Assembly: GCA_945865645.1 (NCBI GenBank)
Contig: CAMBEI010000024.1
Span: 1 to 33,585, forward strand
Length of the DNA stretch: 33,585 nucleotides
DNA from: Chitinophaga pinensis
GTDB taxonomy: Bacteria; Bacteroidota; Bacteroidia; Chitinophagales; Chitinophagaceae
Direction: 5' to 3'
Under the pieces are notes generated by a model. The model did no database searches and was not told the DNA's origin. It worked only from the letters and a program-made list of their open reading frames with translations. A program made the translations under genes and the position numbers. The first letter of the stretch is position 1. Every line of letters begins with the position of its first letter. Below, in pieces: positions 17,369-25,851 of the stretch.

Positions 17369-18166
17369 TTACAAACTATCTTCTCCTTTCTCCATGGATG
17401 TAGCAACTAGCTCTGCAATATCAAGTACCTGAACATCTTCTTCTTTATTACTATTTTTTACGCCATCTGTCATCATGGTATTACAAAATGGGCAGGCCGA
17501 TGCAATAATATGTGCACCGGTTTCTAGTGCCTCATTAGCCCTTTCAATATTTATTCGGGTAGTTCCCTTTTCTTCTTCCTTAAACATTTGTGCACCACCG
17601 GCACCACAGCATAAACCATTGCTGCGACAACGTTTCATTTCTACCAACGACACATCCAAAGCTTCCAATACTTTACGGGGAGCTTCATAAATATTGTTTG
17701 CCCTACCTAAGTAGCAACTGTCGTGGTAAGTTATTTTTTTGCCTCTTAAAGAACCTCCTTCGGTCATTTTAATTTTTCCTTCATCAATAAGTTGCTGTAA
17801 AAATGTAGCATGATGTATTACTTCATAAGTGCCACCTAATTGAGGGTATTCGTTTTTTAAAGTATTAAAACAATGCGGACAAGCGGTTACAATTTTTTTA
17901 ATACCATATCCATTTAATATTTGAATATTTTGATAAGCCATCATTTGAAACATAAACTCATTACCTGCTCGCCGGGCTGGATCGCCAGTGCACAATTCTT
18001 CTTTGCCAAGAATAGCATAATTAGTGCCTATTGTTTCTAATATGGTAATAAAAGCTTTAGTTATTTTTTGTGCACGCTGATCAAAACTCCCCGCGCAACC
18101 AACCCAAAATAAAACTTCCGGACTTTCACCCTTTGCCATTAGCTCTGCCATTGTAGGAACATGCAT
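17369..18166 (-). CDS. (Fe-S)-binding protein with two CCG (cysteine-rich) domains, HdrB/GlpC-like
   Basis: 265 residues, soluble. Two copies of the cysteine-rich CCG domain found in heterodisulfide reductase HdrB, GlpC, LutA and ETF-linked oxidoreductases. The first is degenerate (Cys24, Cys59 in LCTGDP, Cys96-x2-Cys99 in ACPHCF); the second is complete (Cys151 in HDSCYLGR, Cys186-Cys187 in LCCGAGG, Cys225-x2-Cys228 in ACPFCN). The complete set fits a [4Fe-4S]-type cluster site. It probably relays electrons as part of a membrane or ETF-linked oxidoreductase; its usual 4Fe-4S ferredoxin partner is not in this window. A TTG / TATTTTTG promoter-like pair precedes it. Confidence 0.85.
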   Translation of the reverse strand: MHVPTMAELMAKGESPEVLFWVGCAGSFDQRAQKITKAFITILETIGTNYAILGKEELCTGDPARRAGNEFMFQMMAYQNIQILNGYGIKKIVTACPHCFNTLKNEYPQLGGTYEVIHHATFLQQLIDEGKIKMTEGGSLRGKKITYHDSCYLGRANNIYEAPRKVLEALDVSLVEMKRCRSNGLCCGAGGAQMFKEEEKGTTRINIERANEALETGAHIIASACPFCNTMMTDGVKNSNKEEDVQVLDIAELVATSMEKGEDSL

Positions 18167-18218
18167 ATTGATTTTTTTTATTCTAATAAGTAATTTATAA
18201 ATTTAAAAGAATTAGTAG

Positions 18219-18247
18219 CAAAAATAAGCCATTCAACATTAACCCAA
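18219..18247 (-). promoter_or_regulatory. candidate promoter of the Fe-S protein gene
   Basis: On the minus strand TTG (18247-18245), 18 bases, then TATTTTTG (18226-18219), close to the Bacteroidetes consensus. The implied leader before the ATG at 18166 is about 47 bases. Confidence 0.4.
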
Positions 18248-18341
18248 TTCCAAAAATTAGTTGTTTTCTTCATCCGTGCTAATCAGGGGCTATTTTTTGT
18301 AAAGATAAAATTCAGTACATAAAAAAACATTATATTTTAAA

Positions 18342-18349
18342 TACCTTCG
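18342..18349 (+). promoter_or_regulatory. weak -7-like element before the ATP-grasp gene
   Basis: TACCTTCG differs from TANNTTTG at one position and ends 14 bases before the preferred ATG at 18364. If used, the leader would be under ten bases. No -33 element seen. Confidence 0.25.
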
Positions 18350-18363
18350 TGCCAACTTTAGAT

Positions 18364-19413
18364 ATGAAAAAATTAGTCAGCAAAATTACAAATTGGGAGG
18401 CATGGCCATTTAAAATGCTTTACGCTCCTATTGCACCTGTATGGGTCTGGTATATGCTAAAGTCTAGATCCGTTTGGTTTTTCACACCCAGTAACCCAAA
18501 AGTTACTTTTGGGGGCATGGACGGAGAACCCAAAACAGAAATGTATAAACTTTTACCCAAAAATATATACCCAGCTACTTGTAGTGTTTTATCCCAACAA
18601 AATTTTGAAACAGTAAAAATAGAGATACAAAAAAATGATATTTATTATCCCTGTATTGTTAAACCAGATATAGCATGCCAAGGAATTTTATTTCGTAAAA
18701 TAGATACTGAAGAAGATCTAAAAAAATATCATGCTAAAATGCCTGTTGATTATATTATACAGCAGCTGATAAATTACCCCATGGAAGTAAGTGTATTTTA
18801 TATTCGTCATCCACAGGATAAAAATGGTACAATTACGGGGTTTTTGCATAAGATTCCTTTACAAGTTACTGGTAATGGAAAAGATACACTTGAAGCACTT
18901 ATTTTACAACACCCAAAAGCAAAGCAAAGAATTAATGAAATGTTTAATAAACATAAAACTCGGCTAAAAAATATTATTGCAGCAGATGAAAAATATATGT
19001 TAAGCTATGCTGCTAATCATAATAGGGGAGCCCATTTTGTTGATTTAAAACAGCATATTAATGATGAATTAGTTGCTGTATTTGATGAGATCAGTATTGG
19101 CATAAATGATTTTTTTTATGGCAGGTACGATATTATGTGTAATAATGTGGAAGATTTAAAAAATGGCAAAAACTTTACCATACTAGAATACAACGGATGT
19201 GGTGCAGAGCCAAATCATTTTTATGATACTGGTTATACTTTGATTGGTGCATATAAAGAAATAATAAAACACTGGAAAGCGCTATATCAAATTTGTAAAT
19301 ACAATAGCCTACAAGGTATTAAACCCTGGCCTTTTAAAAGAGGAAAAATATTTCTTGCCAAAACAAAAGCGCATTTTAAAATAATTAGGGAGGCAGATGA
19401 AACAATAGAATAG
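18364..19413 (+). CDS. ATP-grasp domain protein (D-alanine-D-alanine ligase-like)
   Basis: 349 residues from the ATG at 18364. An upstream in-frame GTG at 18349 adds five residues (PTLD) but overlaps a -7-like element, and MKKLVSKITNWEAWPF is a natural start. ATP-grasp features: YPCIVKPDIACQGILFRKI (nucleotide-binding strand with Lys and a Gly loop), DYIIQQLINYPMEVSVFYIR (hinge and acidic strand), the GKDTLEALIL region, and near the end YGRYDIMCNN plus FTILEYNGCGAEPNHFYD, which supplies the Mg-binding Glu and Asn. Such enzymes join a carboxylate to an amine or other nucleophile through an acyl-phosphate. Substrate is unknown; no pathway genes adjoin, as yceI and lysE-like genes follow. Confidence 0.78.
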   Translation: MKKLVSKITNWEAWPFKMLYAPIAPVWVWYMLKSRSVWFFTPSNPKVTFGGMDGEPKTEMYKLLPKNIYPATCSVLSQQNFETVKIEIQKNDIYYPCIVKPDIACQGILFRKIDTEEDLKKYHAKMPVDYIIQQLINYPMEVSVFYIRHPQDKNGTITGFLHKIPLQVTGNGKDTLEALILQHPKAKQRINEMFNKHKTRLKNIIAADEKYMLSYAANHNRGAHFVDLKQHINDELVAVFDEISIGINDFFYGRYDIMCNNVEDLKNGKNFTILEYNGCGAEPNHFYDTGYTLIGAYKEIIKHWKALYQICKYNSLQGIKPWPFKRGKIFLAKTKAHFKIIREADETIE

Positions 19414-19445
19414 CTTTTTTGATACAATACTAAAAATTAAATATC

Positions 19446-19985
19446 ATGAAAATATTAGGCTTATTATTTTTAACCTCTCTTTTTCTTAACAATACCTCTA
19501 ATCAACGAAAATTTTACCTCGTTAATGCCGATAGCAAAGTGCATTTTATAATTAAAAATTTTGGAATAAAAGCCAATGGATATTTCACTGGAATTAAAGG
19601 AGATATTGAATTTTACCCGGCAAACTTAGCGTCTTCTTTTTTTAATATAACTATAGATGCTAATACGATTGATACAGATAATGAGACTAGGGATATACAT
19701 TTAAGAGCGTCTGAATATTTTAATACAAATTCTTTTCCAAATATTAAGTTTGTAAGTACAAAACTGTTCCTATCTTCTATACTTGGCAAGTATTATATGT
19801 ATGGGAATATTACTATTAAAGGCATTACCAAGCCCATTGAATTTACATTTGACGCTTTGCAAAAAAATGGAGGATATATTTTTAATGGCGAATTTAAAAT
19901 TAATAGAATTGATTTTGGCGTTGGTACAAGCAGTACCTTTTTGTCGGATAAATTAACTGTTTCCTTATCTGTTTTTGCTAAATAA
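19446..19985 (+). CDS. YceI family exported protein
   Basis: 179 residues with a short hydrophobic N-terminal signal (MKILGLLFLTSLFLNNTS). The rest is a YceI lipocalin-like beta-barrel: VNADSKVHFIIKNFGIKANG, FTGIKGDIEFYPANLASS, RDIHLRASEYFNTNSFPNIKF (with the DxHLRSxxFFD-type signature) and KGITKPIEFTFDA. YceI proteins bind isoprenoid chains such as polyprenyl or quinone-like lipids in the periplasm. It lies 32 bases after the ATP-grasp gene and 73 before the LysE-family gene, all on the plus strand. Confidence 0.88.
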   Translation: MKILGLLFLTSLFLNNTSNQRKFYLVNADSKVHFIIKNFGIKANGYFTGIKGDIEFYPANLASSFFNITIDANTIDTDNETRDIHLRASEYFNTNSFPNIKFVSTKLFLSSILGKYYMYGNITIKGITKPIEFTFDALQKNGGYIFNGEFKINRIDFGVGTSSTFLSDKLTVSLSVFAK

Positions 19986-20046
19986 AAAGTATAAAAGTTT
20001 TTATATTTTTTATTTGCCTGTGCTAACAAATGTACATCCCGCTCAC

Positions 20047-20054
20047 TATCTTTG
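20047..20054 (+). promoter_or_regulatory. candidate -7 element immediately before the LysE-family gene
   Basis: TATCTTTG is an exact TANNTTTG match ending four bases before the ATG at 20059. Use of it would give a leaderless or nearly leaderless mRNA. It also argues that translation starts at 20059 rather than farther upstream. Confidence 0.4.
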
Positions 20055-20058
20055 TCTG

Positions 20059-20736
20059 ATGCCAAAATTATTACTTGTTTTCTTTTGGGGCTTATTTATT
20101 AGTTTTCTGGGGTCATTGCCTTTGGGTACTTTAAATGTGGCAGCCATGCAAATTGGCATTCAGGAAAGTATTAAAAATGCCATTTATTTTTCATTAGGTT
20201 CTTTATTGGTTGAAATGATTTATGTACGGTTTTCTTTAATGGGGGTGGATTGGATTCGTAAACAAGAAAAACTTATGAAGGTAATGGAATGCCTTACACT
20301 GATTATTATTATTTCTTTAGCAGTAGGCAGTTTTATATCGGCAACAAAAGATGGAGGAAATGCGAAAAATGTCTTACTGGAAAACAATACACATCGTTTT
20401 TTATTAGGCATGTTTATGTGTGCTGTAAATCCGGTGCAAATACCATTTTGGTTTGGGTGGAGTACTGTTTTATTTACAAAAAAAATTTTAGAGCCTAATA
20501 AAATGCAATACAATTTTTATATACTTGGTATTGGCCTAGGAACTTGGACAGGTAATTGTATTTTTATTTTTGGAGGAAAATGGATGTTTAAAAAAATTAC
20601 TAATAGTCAGCAAAATTTAAATTGGATAATTGGTGGAGTTTTTGCAATTGCCGCACTGATACAAGTTATTAAAATGATACGTCGTAAAGATGCTGTACAT
20701 AAGTTTATACATACAAAAGAAAGTAAATCCAGCTGA
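20059..20736 (+). CDS. LysE family translocator
   Basis: 225 residues from the ATG at 20059, predicted six membrane segments. The N-terminus LLLVFFWGLFISFLGSLPLG with TLNVAAMQIGIQES is the LysE/RhtB signature (first helix, PLGTLN motif, then the amphipathic loop). Members export amino acids or related small molecules; this one resembles Bacteroidota LysE-like proteins of unknown substrate. The frame is open upstream to 19975, but those 28 residues are hydrophilic/aromatic, overlap the end of yceI and precede a -7 element, so they are unlikely to be translated. The C-terminus is basic (MIRRKDAVHKFIHTKESK). It converges on the VIT1-like gene. Confidence 0.8.
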   Translation: MPKLLLVFFWGLFISFLGSLPLGTLNVAAMQIGIQESIKNAIYFSLGSLLVEMIYVRFSLMGVDWIRKQEKLMKVMECLTLIIIISLAVGSFISATKDGGNAKNVLLENNTHRFLLGMFMCAVNPVQIPFWFGWSTVLFTKKILEPNKMQYNFYILGIGLGTWTGNCIFIFGGKWMFKKITNSQQNLNWIIGGVFAIAALIQVIKMIRRKDAVHKFIHTKESKSS

Positions 20737-20872
20737 TATGTTATAAGTTTTTTTATTAAAATTAACTTTAGTGTAACCTTTCATATCTCAACATACACTT
20801 AGTGTATATTAAATAGACAAATAAAATATAATTAATAAATATTGGCTGTACATTTTTTCTAACTTACCAATT

Positions 20873-21583
20873 CTAATGTGTTACAAATAATTTAGCAACA
20901 CCAAATGCTGCTGCAGCAGCAATAGCACCAATTAGCATAACTTTTAATGCGCCCGTAATAGGATTCACTCCTGTGATCTTGCTTTTAAAATAGCCAAATA
21001 TAAATAAGCAGATTAGGGTTGCAATAACCGATATTTTTAATGCTTCAACCGAATCGGTAATAAAAAAATATGGGCTTAAAGGGATAATGCCACCAGCTAT
21101 ATAAGATAACCCAATATTTAAAGCACTTTTTGTAGCTCTTTTTGGATCAGGTTTATCTAATCCAAGCTCATACTTCATCATAAATTTAACCCAGCGATCT
21201 TTGTCTTGCGAAATTTCTTCTGTAGCTTGTTCTTGCAAAGCCGGACTTAAACCAATATTAGCAAAAAAATCTTTGGTCTCTTCAATTTCTTTATGTCGTA
21301 AATTTTCTACTTCATTATATTCTCTTTTTACTTCACTTTTGTAATGATCCTGCTCTGTTTTTCCTGCAAGGTATCCGCCTAAACCCATGGCAATACTGCC
21401 TGCAGCAACTTCTGCAATACCTGCAATAACAATAATACCGCTTTGGTCAACAGCACCACTTAAGCCGGCAGCTAACGCAAAGGGTACGGTAAGGCCGTCA
21501 CTCATGCCAATAACTACGTCCCTTAATAAGTCGGAACTTTTTAAATGCGATTCAATGTGGTCTTGATTTAGGCGTGTATCCAT
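20873..21583 (-). CDS. VIT1/CCC1 family iron/manganese transporter
   Basis: 236 residues with about five membrane helices. Signature of the vacuolar iron transporter family: LRDVVIGMSDGLTVPFALAAGLSGA (helix 1 with the conserved Asp and Gly residues), AEVAAGSIAMGLGGYLAGKTE (helix 2 with conserved Met/Gly), then a cytoplasmic metal-binding helical domain rich in Glu (YNEVENLRHKEIEETKDFF, ~95-135) and GGIIPLSPYFF. Members move Fe2+ or Mn2+ by proton exchange out of the cytoplasm. The glutamates of the cytoplasmic helices that capture metal are present. It lies 103 bases after rocD in the same direction. Confidence 0.9.
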   Translation of the reverse strand: MDTRLNQDHIESHLKSSDLLRDVVIGMSDGLTVPFALAAGLSGAVDQSGIIVIAGIAEVAAGSIAMGLGGYLAGKTEQDHYKSEVKREYNEVENLRHKEIEETKDFFANIGLSPALQEQATEEISQDKDRWVKFMMKYELGLDKPDPKRATKSALNIGLSYIAGGIIPLSPYFFITDSVEALKISVIATLICLFIFGYFKSKITGVNPITGALKVMLIGAIAAAAAFGVAKLFVTH

Positions 21584-21686
21584 AAATATTTTAAAACTAG
21601 GGTATAAATTTACGAGTAAAAAGTTATCTGATGTTTATTTTAAAATTTTAATAATAATATCCTATATAATAGGCCTTCTTCAAGAG

Positions 21687-22952
21687 TTAAGATAATACTG
21701 CGAATTTTTGACTTGTTTCAATCAAACTTTTTAAACTCTTATCAATAATAGATATACATTCCATTACCTGTTCTTTATTAATAACCAGCGGTGGAGCAAA
21801 ACGTATTTTATCACCTTGTGTTGGTTTTGCAAGTAATCCATTTTCTTTTAATAGCAAACATAATTGCCATGCAGCATCGGGGTTATTGTGTTTAATAACA
21901 ATGGCATTTAATAATCCTCTTCCTCGTACTATTGATATTAAGGGAGATTTTATTTTTTTTAGTTCACTACGAAATAAATTACCCATTTCTTCTGCATTGG
22001 CACTCAGATTCTCATCTTTTAAAACTTGTAAAGCCGTTATGGCAATAGCACATGCAAGAGGGTTGCCTCCGTAGGTGCTGCCGTGTTCGCCTGGGTTAAT
22101 CGTCATCATAATTTCATCATCGCAAAGAACTGCACTAATTGGTAGTACGCCGCCACTTAAAGCTTTACCAAGTATCAACATGTCGGGTCTTACATTTTCA
22201 TAATCACATGCCAACATTTTACCGGTGCGGGCTAGCCCAGTTTGTATTTCATCGGCTACCATTAAAACATGATACTCGGTACACAAATTACGAACACCTT
22301 TAAAATAGCCGTCATCTGGCACAACAACCCCAGCCTCTCCTTGTATTGGTTCAAATAAAAAAGCAGCTACGTTTTTATCTTGAAATGCTTTTTCCAAAGT
22401 GGCTAAATTATTGTGGGGTATTATTTCATATCCGTCAGTAAAGGGACCAAAATTATTTTTTGCAGTAGCGTCGCTGCTAAAAGAAATTACATTAATGGTA
22501 CGACCATGAAAATTTCCATCGCATACAATAATCTTTGCTTGGCCATCTGGAATCCCTTTTATTTTGTAAGCCCATTTTCGGCAGAGTTTAATGGCGGTTT
22601 CTACAGCTTCTACACCCGTGTTCATAGGCAATACTTTATCATAACCAAAATAGGTAGTAACATATTTTTCATATTCACCTAACAAATTATTGTGAAAGGC
22701 ACGGGAGGTTAAGGTTAGTTTTTGCGCCTGATTAATTAAGGTAGCAATAATTTTAGGGTTACAATGCCCTTGATTAACAGCCGAGTAGCCGCTTAAAAAA
22801 TCATAATAACGTTTGCCGTCAATATCATATAAAAAAACACCTTCACCACGTGTTAGTACAACAGGCAATGGGTGATAATTATGGGCACCATATTTTTCTT
22901 CCAATGCTAAATAATGTTGGGTATTTGCTGTAATAGCTAAAGTAGTGTTCAT
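21687..22952 (-). CDS. rocD: ornithine--oxo-acid transaminase
   Basis: PLP enzyme that moves the delta-amino group of ornithine to 2-oxoglutarate, giving glutamate-5-semialdehyde in arginine/ornithine breakdown. 421 residues, class-III aminotransferase. Motifs: [18 protein letters not shown] (51-68), [17 protein letters not shown] (111-127), [26 protein letters not shown] (201-212), [16 protein letters not shown] with the PLP-contacting Asp, and the Schiff-base Lys263 in [14 protein letters not shown]. The preference for ornithine over acetylornithine is suggested by the YSAVNQGH and [10 protein letters not shown] segments. No other arginine-catabolism gene is adjacent. Confidence 0.95.
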   Translation of the reverse strand: MNTTLAITANTQHYLALEEKYGAHNYHPLPVVLTRGEGVFLYDIDGKRYYDFLSGYSAVNQGHCNPKIIATLINQAQKLTLTSRAFHNNLLGEYEKYVTTYFGYDKVLPMNTGVEAVETAIKLCRKWAYKIKGIPDGQAKIIVCDGNFHGRTINVISFSSDATAKNNFGPFTDGYEIIPHNNLATLEKAFQDKNVAAFLFEPIQGEAGVVVPDDGYFKGVRNLCTEYHVLMVADEIQTGLARTGKMLACDYENVRPDMLILGKALSGGVLPISAVLCDDEIMMTINPGEHGSTYGGNPLACAIAITALQVLKDENLSANAEEMGNLFRSELKKIKSPLISIVRGRGLLNAIVIKHNNPDAAWQLCLLLKENGLLAKPTQGDKIRFAPPLVINKEQVMECISIIDKSLKSLIETSQKFAVLS

Positions 22953-23003
22953 AATGGCAAAATGAAAAATGTAGAAAAATAAAAAAAAATATAGCCGAGA
23001 TTA

Positions 23004-23057
23004 CCTCCCAATGGGGGAGGCGCAATTTCTTTATCCTCGATGATTGAGTAAATCGAG
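23004..23057. repeat. two tandem stem-loops between rocD and ispE
   Basis: Stem one: CCTCCC / GGGAGG (23004-23009 with 23015-23020), a GC-rich hairpin. Stem two: CTCGAT / ATCGAG (23036-23041 with 23052-23057). The word CGAGATT occurs on both flanks (22996-23002 and 23054-23060). This may be a REP-like element, a transcription stop for ispE (minus strand, T-rich tract about 15 bases further), or both. Confidence 0.45.
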
Positions 23058-23126
23058 ATTGCTGTAGAGAAAAGAAGATATGTTTAACAGGGTATTAATA
23101 TAAATTATATTTTTATGCAAGATATA

Positions 23127-23948
23127 CTAATTTATAGTTTTGATAAAATAGTTCTTGTTAATGAAAGAAGGAGGATCCTTTTCTTTACCAAAAATACCAA
23201 ATATCGTACTTCCACTTCCACTAATAGCTGCATACATGGCTCCTTGATTGTATAATGTTTCTTTAATTTTTTGTATTTGTGGATAAACTTTAAATACAGT
23301 GGGTTCAAAATCATTTTGTAACTCCTGCTTCCAGGTTTCTATTGGCTGTTGAATTATGTCTTTAATTGATTTTTTAGGGGGAACTAAAGTGGTATTTGAA
23401 AAGGCCCATCCAGTATTTATATGAATATTTGGGTTAACTAACACTATGTTGTAGGTGGATAAATCTACTGTTATTTCTTCTAATACTTCGCCTCTGCCAG
23501 AAGCATAGCATGGTTTGTTTATAATAAAAAAACGGCAATCACTACCAAGCTGAAGGGCATAGTTTAATAATTGCTTAACGGAGAGGTTAAGTTTAAATTT
23601 ATTATTTAATAATTGCAGCATAAAGGCAGCATCTGCTGAACCGCCTCCTAGCCCAGCTCCCATAGGAATAGCTTTGTGTAAATGAATGTTAATTGTAGGT
23701 AAATGCGAAAAATCGGTTTTTAATAAATGATAGGCTTTTATACACAGGTTATCTTCCCATTTCCCATCTACAGCTAATCCTGTTGATGTAAATTCAATTT
23801 CAGATTTATTGTTTTTTGATGGAATTAACTCTAGGGCGTCTTTAAAAGGAACTGGATAAAATATAGTCTCCAAATCATGATATCCATCATGCCTTTTACC
23901 TGTAATTTGCAGGCCTAAATTTATTTTACAGTTTGGAAAACTAATCAC
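23127..23948 (-). CDS. ispE: 4-(cytidine 5'-diphospho)-2-C-methyl-D-erythritol kinase
   Basis: GHMP kinase of the MEP pathway; phosphorylates CDP-methylerythritol on the way to the isoprenoid precursors used here for quinones, undecaprenyl carriers and the carotenoids that feed retinal production. 273 residues. The N-terminus FPNCKINLGLQITGKRHDGYHDLETI is typical (catalytic Lys8 region), followed by the ATP loop PMGAGLGGGSADA (95-107) and the C-terminal GSGSTIFGIFG. The start is GTG at 23948, placed by homology with the usual IspE N-terminus. The last residues (NKNYFIKTIN) are a normal short tail. Confidence 0.95.
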   Translation of the reverse strand: MISFPNCKINLGLQITGKRHDGYHDLETIFYPVPFKDALELIPSKNNKSEIEFTSTGLAVDGKWEDNLCIKAYHLLKTDFSHLPTINIHLHKAIPMGAGLGGGSADAAFMLQLLNNKFKLNLSVKQLLNYALQLGSDCRFFIINKPCYASGRGEVLEEITVDLSTYNIVLVNPNIHINTGWAFSNTTLVPPKKSIKDIIQQPIETWKQELQNDFEPTVFKVYPQIQKIKETLYNQGAMYAAISGSGSTIFGIFGKEKDPPSFINKNYFIKTIN

Positions 23949-24019
23949 AGGCTAATTGATTAAAAATGATTTTGCAGAAAAGTTATAATTATTAAAAAAT
24001 GCAATCAGCTTGATAGAAA

Positions 24020-24604
24020 TCAACGTTTTTTTTGATTTTTAATCTCATCTCGTATAGCAATGGCTGTTATATAATCTTCCTGTTCTAATACTTCGACAAG
24101 TAAGCTCTCTAATTCTTCAATTGAAAGTAATTTTAAATCTGTGTGCTCGTCACTTTCTGATGTTATCGTTTTAGGTGACTTTCTATTCCCATCGTCTTCC
24201 ATTAGTATTCCAGCTTCTTTTAAAATGGAATCATAAGTATAAATAGGACAACCAAAACGTACTGCTAAAGCAAGCGCATCAGAAGTTCTGGAATCTATAT
24301 CAATCGTATTATTTTGTGTACTACAAACAAGGTTGCTAAAAAATACACCTGCTTCTACATGGCTGATTATTACTTCATGCAATTGAACATCAAAAGCCAT
24401 GAAAAGATTTTTCATTAGGTCGTGGGTAAGGGGTCTTGTTGCATTAATTTTTTCCAAAGCTACCGCAATGGCCTGAGCTTCAGATCCTCCAATAACAATG
24501 GGTATGCGGCGAAAACCATTTTTTTCACCCAGCACAACCGCATAAGAATTGGTTTGCGTAATGCTATGAGACAAAGCCACTATTTCTAATTCTATTTTTT
24601 TCAC
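24020..24604 (-). CDS. bifunctional nuclease family protein (BFN/DUF151) with C-terminal UvrB/C-like motif
   Basis: About 194 residues. The BFN domain (residues 1-130) is recognised by KKIELEIVALSHSITQTNSYAVVLGE, RRIPIVIGGSEAQAIAVALE, RPLTHDLMKNL and DSRTSDALALAVRFGCPIYT. After a charged linker there is a UVR-like helical hairpin (EELESLLVEVLEQEDYITAIAIRDEI). Plant and thermophile relatives are nucleases; the role in Bacteroidota is not established. Two starts are possible: TTG at 24610 and GTG at 24604. GTG is chosen because homologues begin MKKIELEIVAL. Its promoter-like TATCTTTG overlaps the etfA terminator. Confidence 0.88.
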   Translation of the reverse strand: MKKIELEIVALSHSITQTNSYAVVLGEKNGFRRIPIVIGGSEAQAIAVALEKINATRPLTHDLMKNLFMAFDVQLHEVIISHVEAGVFFSNLVCSTQNNTIDIDSRTSDALALAVRFGCPIYTYDSILKEAGILMEDDGNRKSPKTITSESDEHTDLKLLSIEELESLLVEVLEQEDYITAIAIRDEIKNQKKR

Positions 24605-24639
24605 GGCCAATCTTTGGTTATAATTTCTTAATTAGTTAA

Positions 24640-24647
24640 CAAAGATA
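24640..24647 (-). promoter_or_regulatory. candidate -7 element of the BFN gene, abutting the etfA terminator
   Basis: TATCTTTG on the minus strand matches TANNTTTG and is 29-35 bases before the two candidate start codons. Its first T is the last base of the etfA terminator T-tract. Confidence 0.45.
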
Positions 24648-24679
24648 AAAAAAAAGCCTTTCAAAACTATGTTGAAAGG
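24648..24679 (-). terminator. intrinsic terminator after etfA
   Basis: Perfect 8-bp stem CCTTTCAA / TTGAAAGG with seven-base loop, followed on the minus strand by GC and a run of nine T. It starts 34 bases past the etfA stop and ends the etfBA unit. Confidence 0.8.
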
Positions 24680-24713
24680 ATTTTAATATAATGGCGCTTT
24701 TTTTTAATAAAAC

Positions 24714-25676
24714 TTATGCTTGTTTTAATAGTCTAACCGCTTCAATAATTTTAGGCATTACTTCAAAAGCATCTCCAACAATACCATAATCGGCGGCCTT
24801 AAAAAACGGTGCTTCTGCATCTTTATTAATAACCACAATTACTTTACTTCTATTTACACCTGCAAGGTGTTGTATTGCACCAGATATGCCAATGGCTATA
24901 TATAAATTTGGAGCTATGGCAAGGCCCGTTTGTCCTACATGCTCATGATGTGGCCGCCAGTTACTATCTGCAACTGGCCTACTGCATGCTGTAGCAGCAC
25001 CTAATAATTTGGCCAGATCAGTAACCAAGGACCAATTTTCGGGTCCTTTTAATCCACGGCCTCCACTTACAACTAGTTCGGCTTCGCTCAATGGGACCTC
25101 ACCTACCACTTTATTGGTAGCTAAAACCTCTACTTTAAACGCATCTATATTAGTTGCCAATTCAGCAAGTTCGGCAACTCCATCGTTAGTAGTTATGTTG
25201 TAAGAGTTGGGATTAAGAGCAATAATTTTAATGTCGGTTTTAATGGATACATAAGCAAAAGCATTACCACTAAAAACATTCTTTTTTACTGTAAATCCAT
25301 TGCTTGTATCAGGTAATGCTACAGCACCAGATACCAAACCTGCCTTTAATCGCACACTTAAGCGGGGGGCAATAGATTTTCCATTAAAGTTATTAGAAAA
25401 CACAATTACTTTGGCATCAATAGATTTAACTGCATCTGCAATTATTTTGGTAAACACTTGCGCATCTAAGCGATTAAGCACTTCATTTTTTACCGTATGC
25501 ACTTTTGTAACCCCATAATTTCCTAACTGGGTTAAATCATCTGCAACATCGCCTAATACTATGGCTTCGGCATTGGTGCTCATTAGCTCGGCAAGTTTTG
25601 CGCCATAACTAGCGGCTTCAAAAGAAGATTTTTTAATACGACCTTCGGATTGGTCTAAAAAAATTAATACACTCAT
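24714..25676 (-). CDS. etfA: electron transfer flavoprotein alpha subunit
   Basis: Carries FAD and, with EtfB, takes electrons from acyl-CoA dehydrogenases and related flavoenzymes and hands them on, usually to ETF:quinone oxidoreductase. 320 residues. The C-terminal FAD-binding domain is clear: VSGGRGLKGPENWSLV, LGAATACSRPVADSNW, then GQTGLAIAPNLYIAIGISGAIQHLAG and DYGIVGDAFEVMP. The N-terminal half is the usual adenine-nucleotide-binding-like fold. It follows etfB in the same direction after a 175-base gap, long for an etfBA pair, and ends in a strong terminator. Confidence 0.97.
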   Translation of the reverse strand: MSVLIFLDQSEGRIKKSSFEAASYGAKLAELMSTNAEAIVLGDVADDLTQLGNYGVTKVHTVKNEVLNRLDAQVFTKIIADAVKSIDAKVIVFSNNFNGKSIAPRLSVRLKAGLVSGAVALPDTSNGFTVKKNVFSGNAFAYVSIKTDIKIIALNPNSYNITTNDGVAELAELATNIDAFKVEVLATNKVVGEVPLSEAELVVSGGRGLKGPENWSLVTDLAKLLGAATACSRPVADSNWRPHHEHVGQTGLAIAPNLYIAIGISGAIQHLAGVNRSKVIVVINKDAEAPFFKAADYGIVGDAFEVMPKIIEAVRLLKQA

Positions 25677-25851
25677 AAATTATACATTTTTCCCCTTGAT
25701 TAAAAAAAGGCAGGTTTGAATTTAATATGTTTAATTATTAATTATTTTAAGTTGTTAAGTAATTTTTTGCAACTATTTCACTTAAACTAGACTTATTTAT
25801 ATATCATCTTTGTTATTTCATAATACAGCTTATCTCCTTAATTGCCAGTAA

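Noticed and set aside
18349..18363. GTG start for the ATP-grasp protein
   Set aside because: It overlaps a -7-like element, and the ATG five codons later gives a natural basic N-terminus.
19975..20058. Upstream extension of the LysE-family protein
   Set aside because: The additional 28 residues do not fit the family, overlap yceI and precede an exact -7 element.
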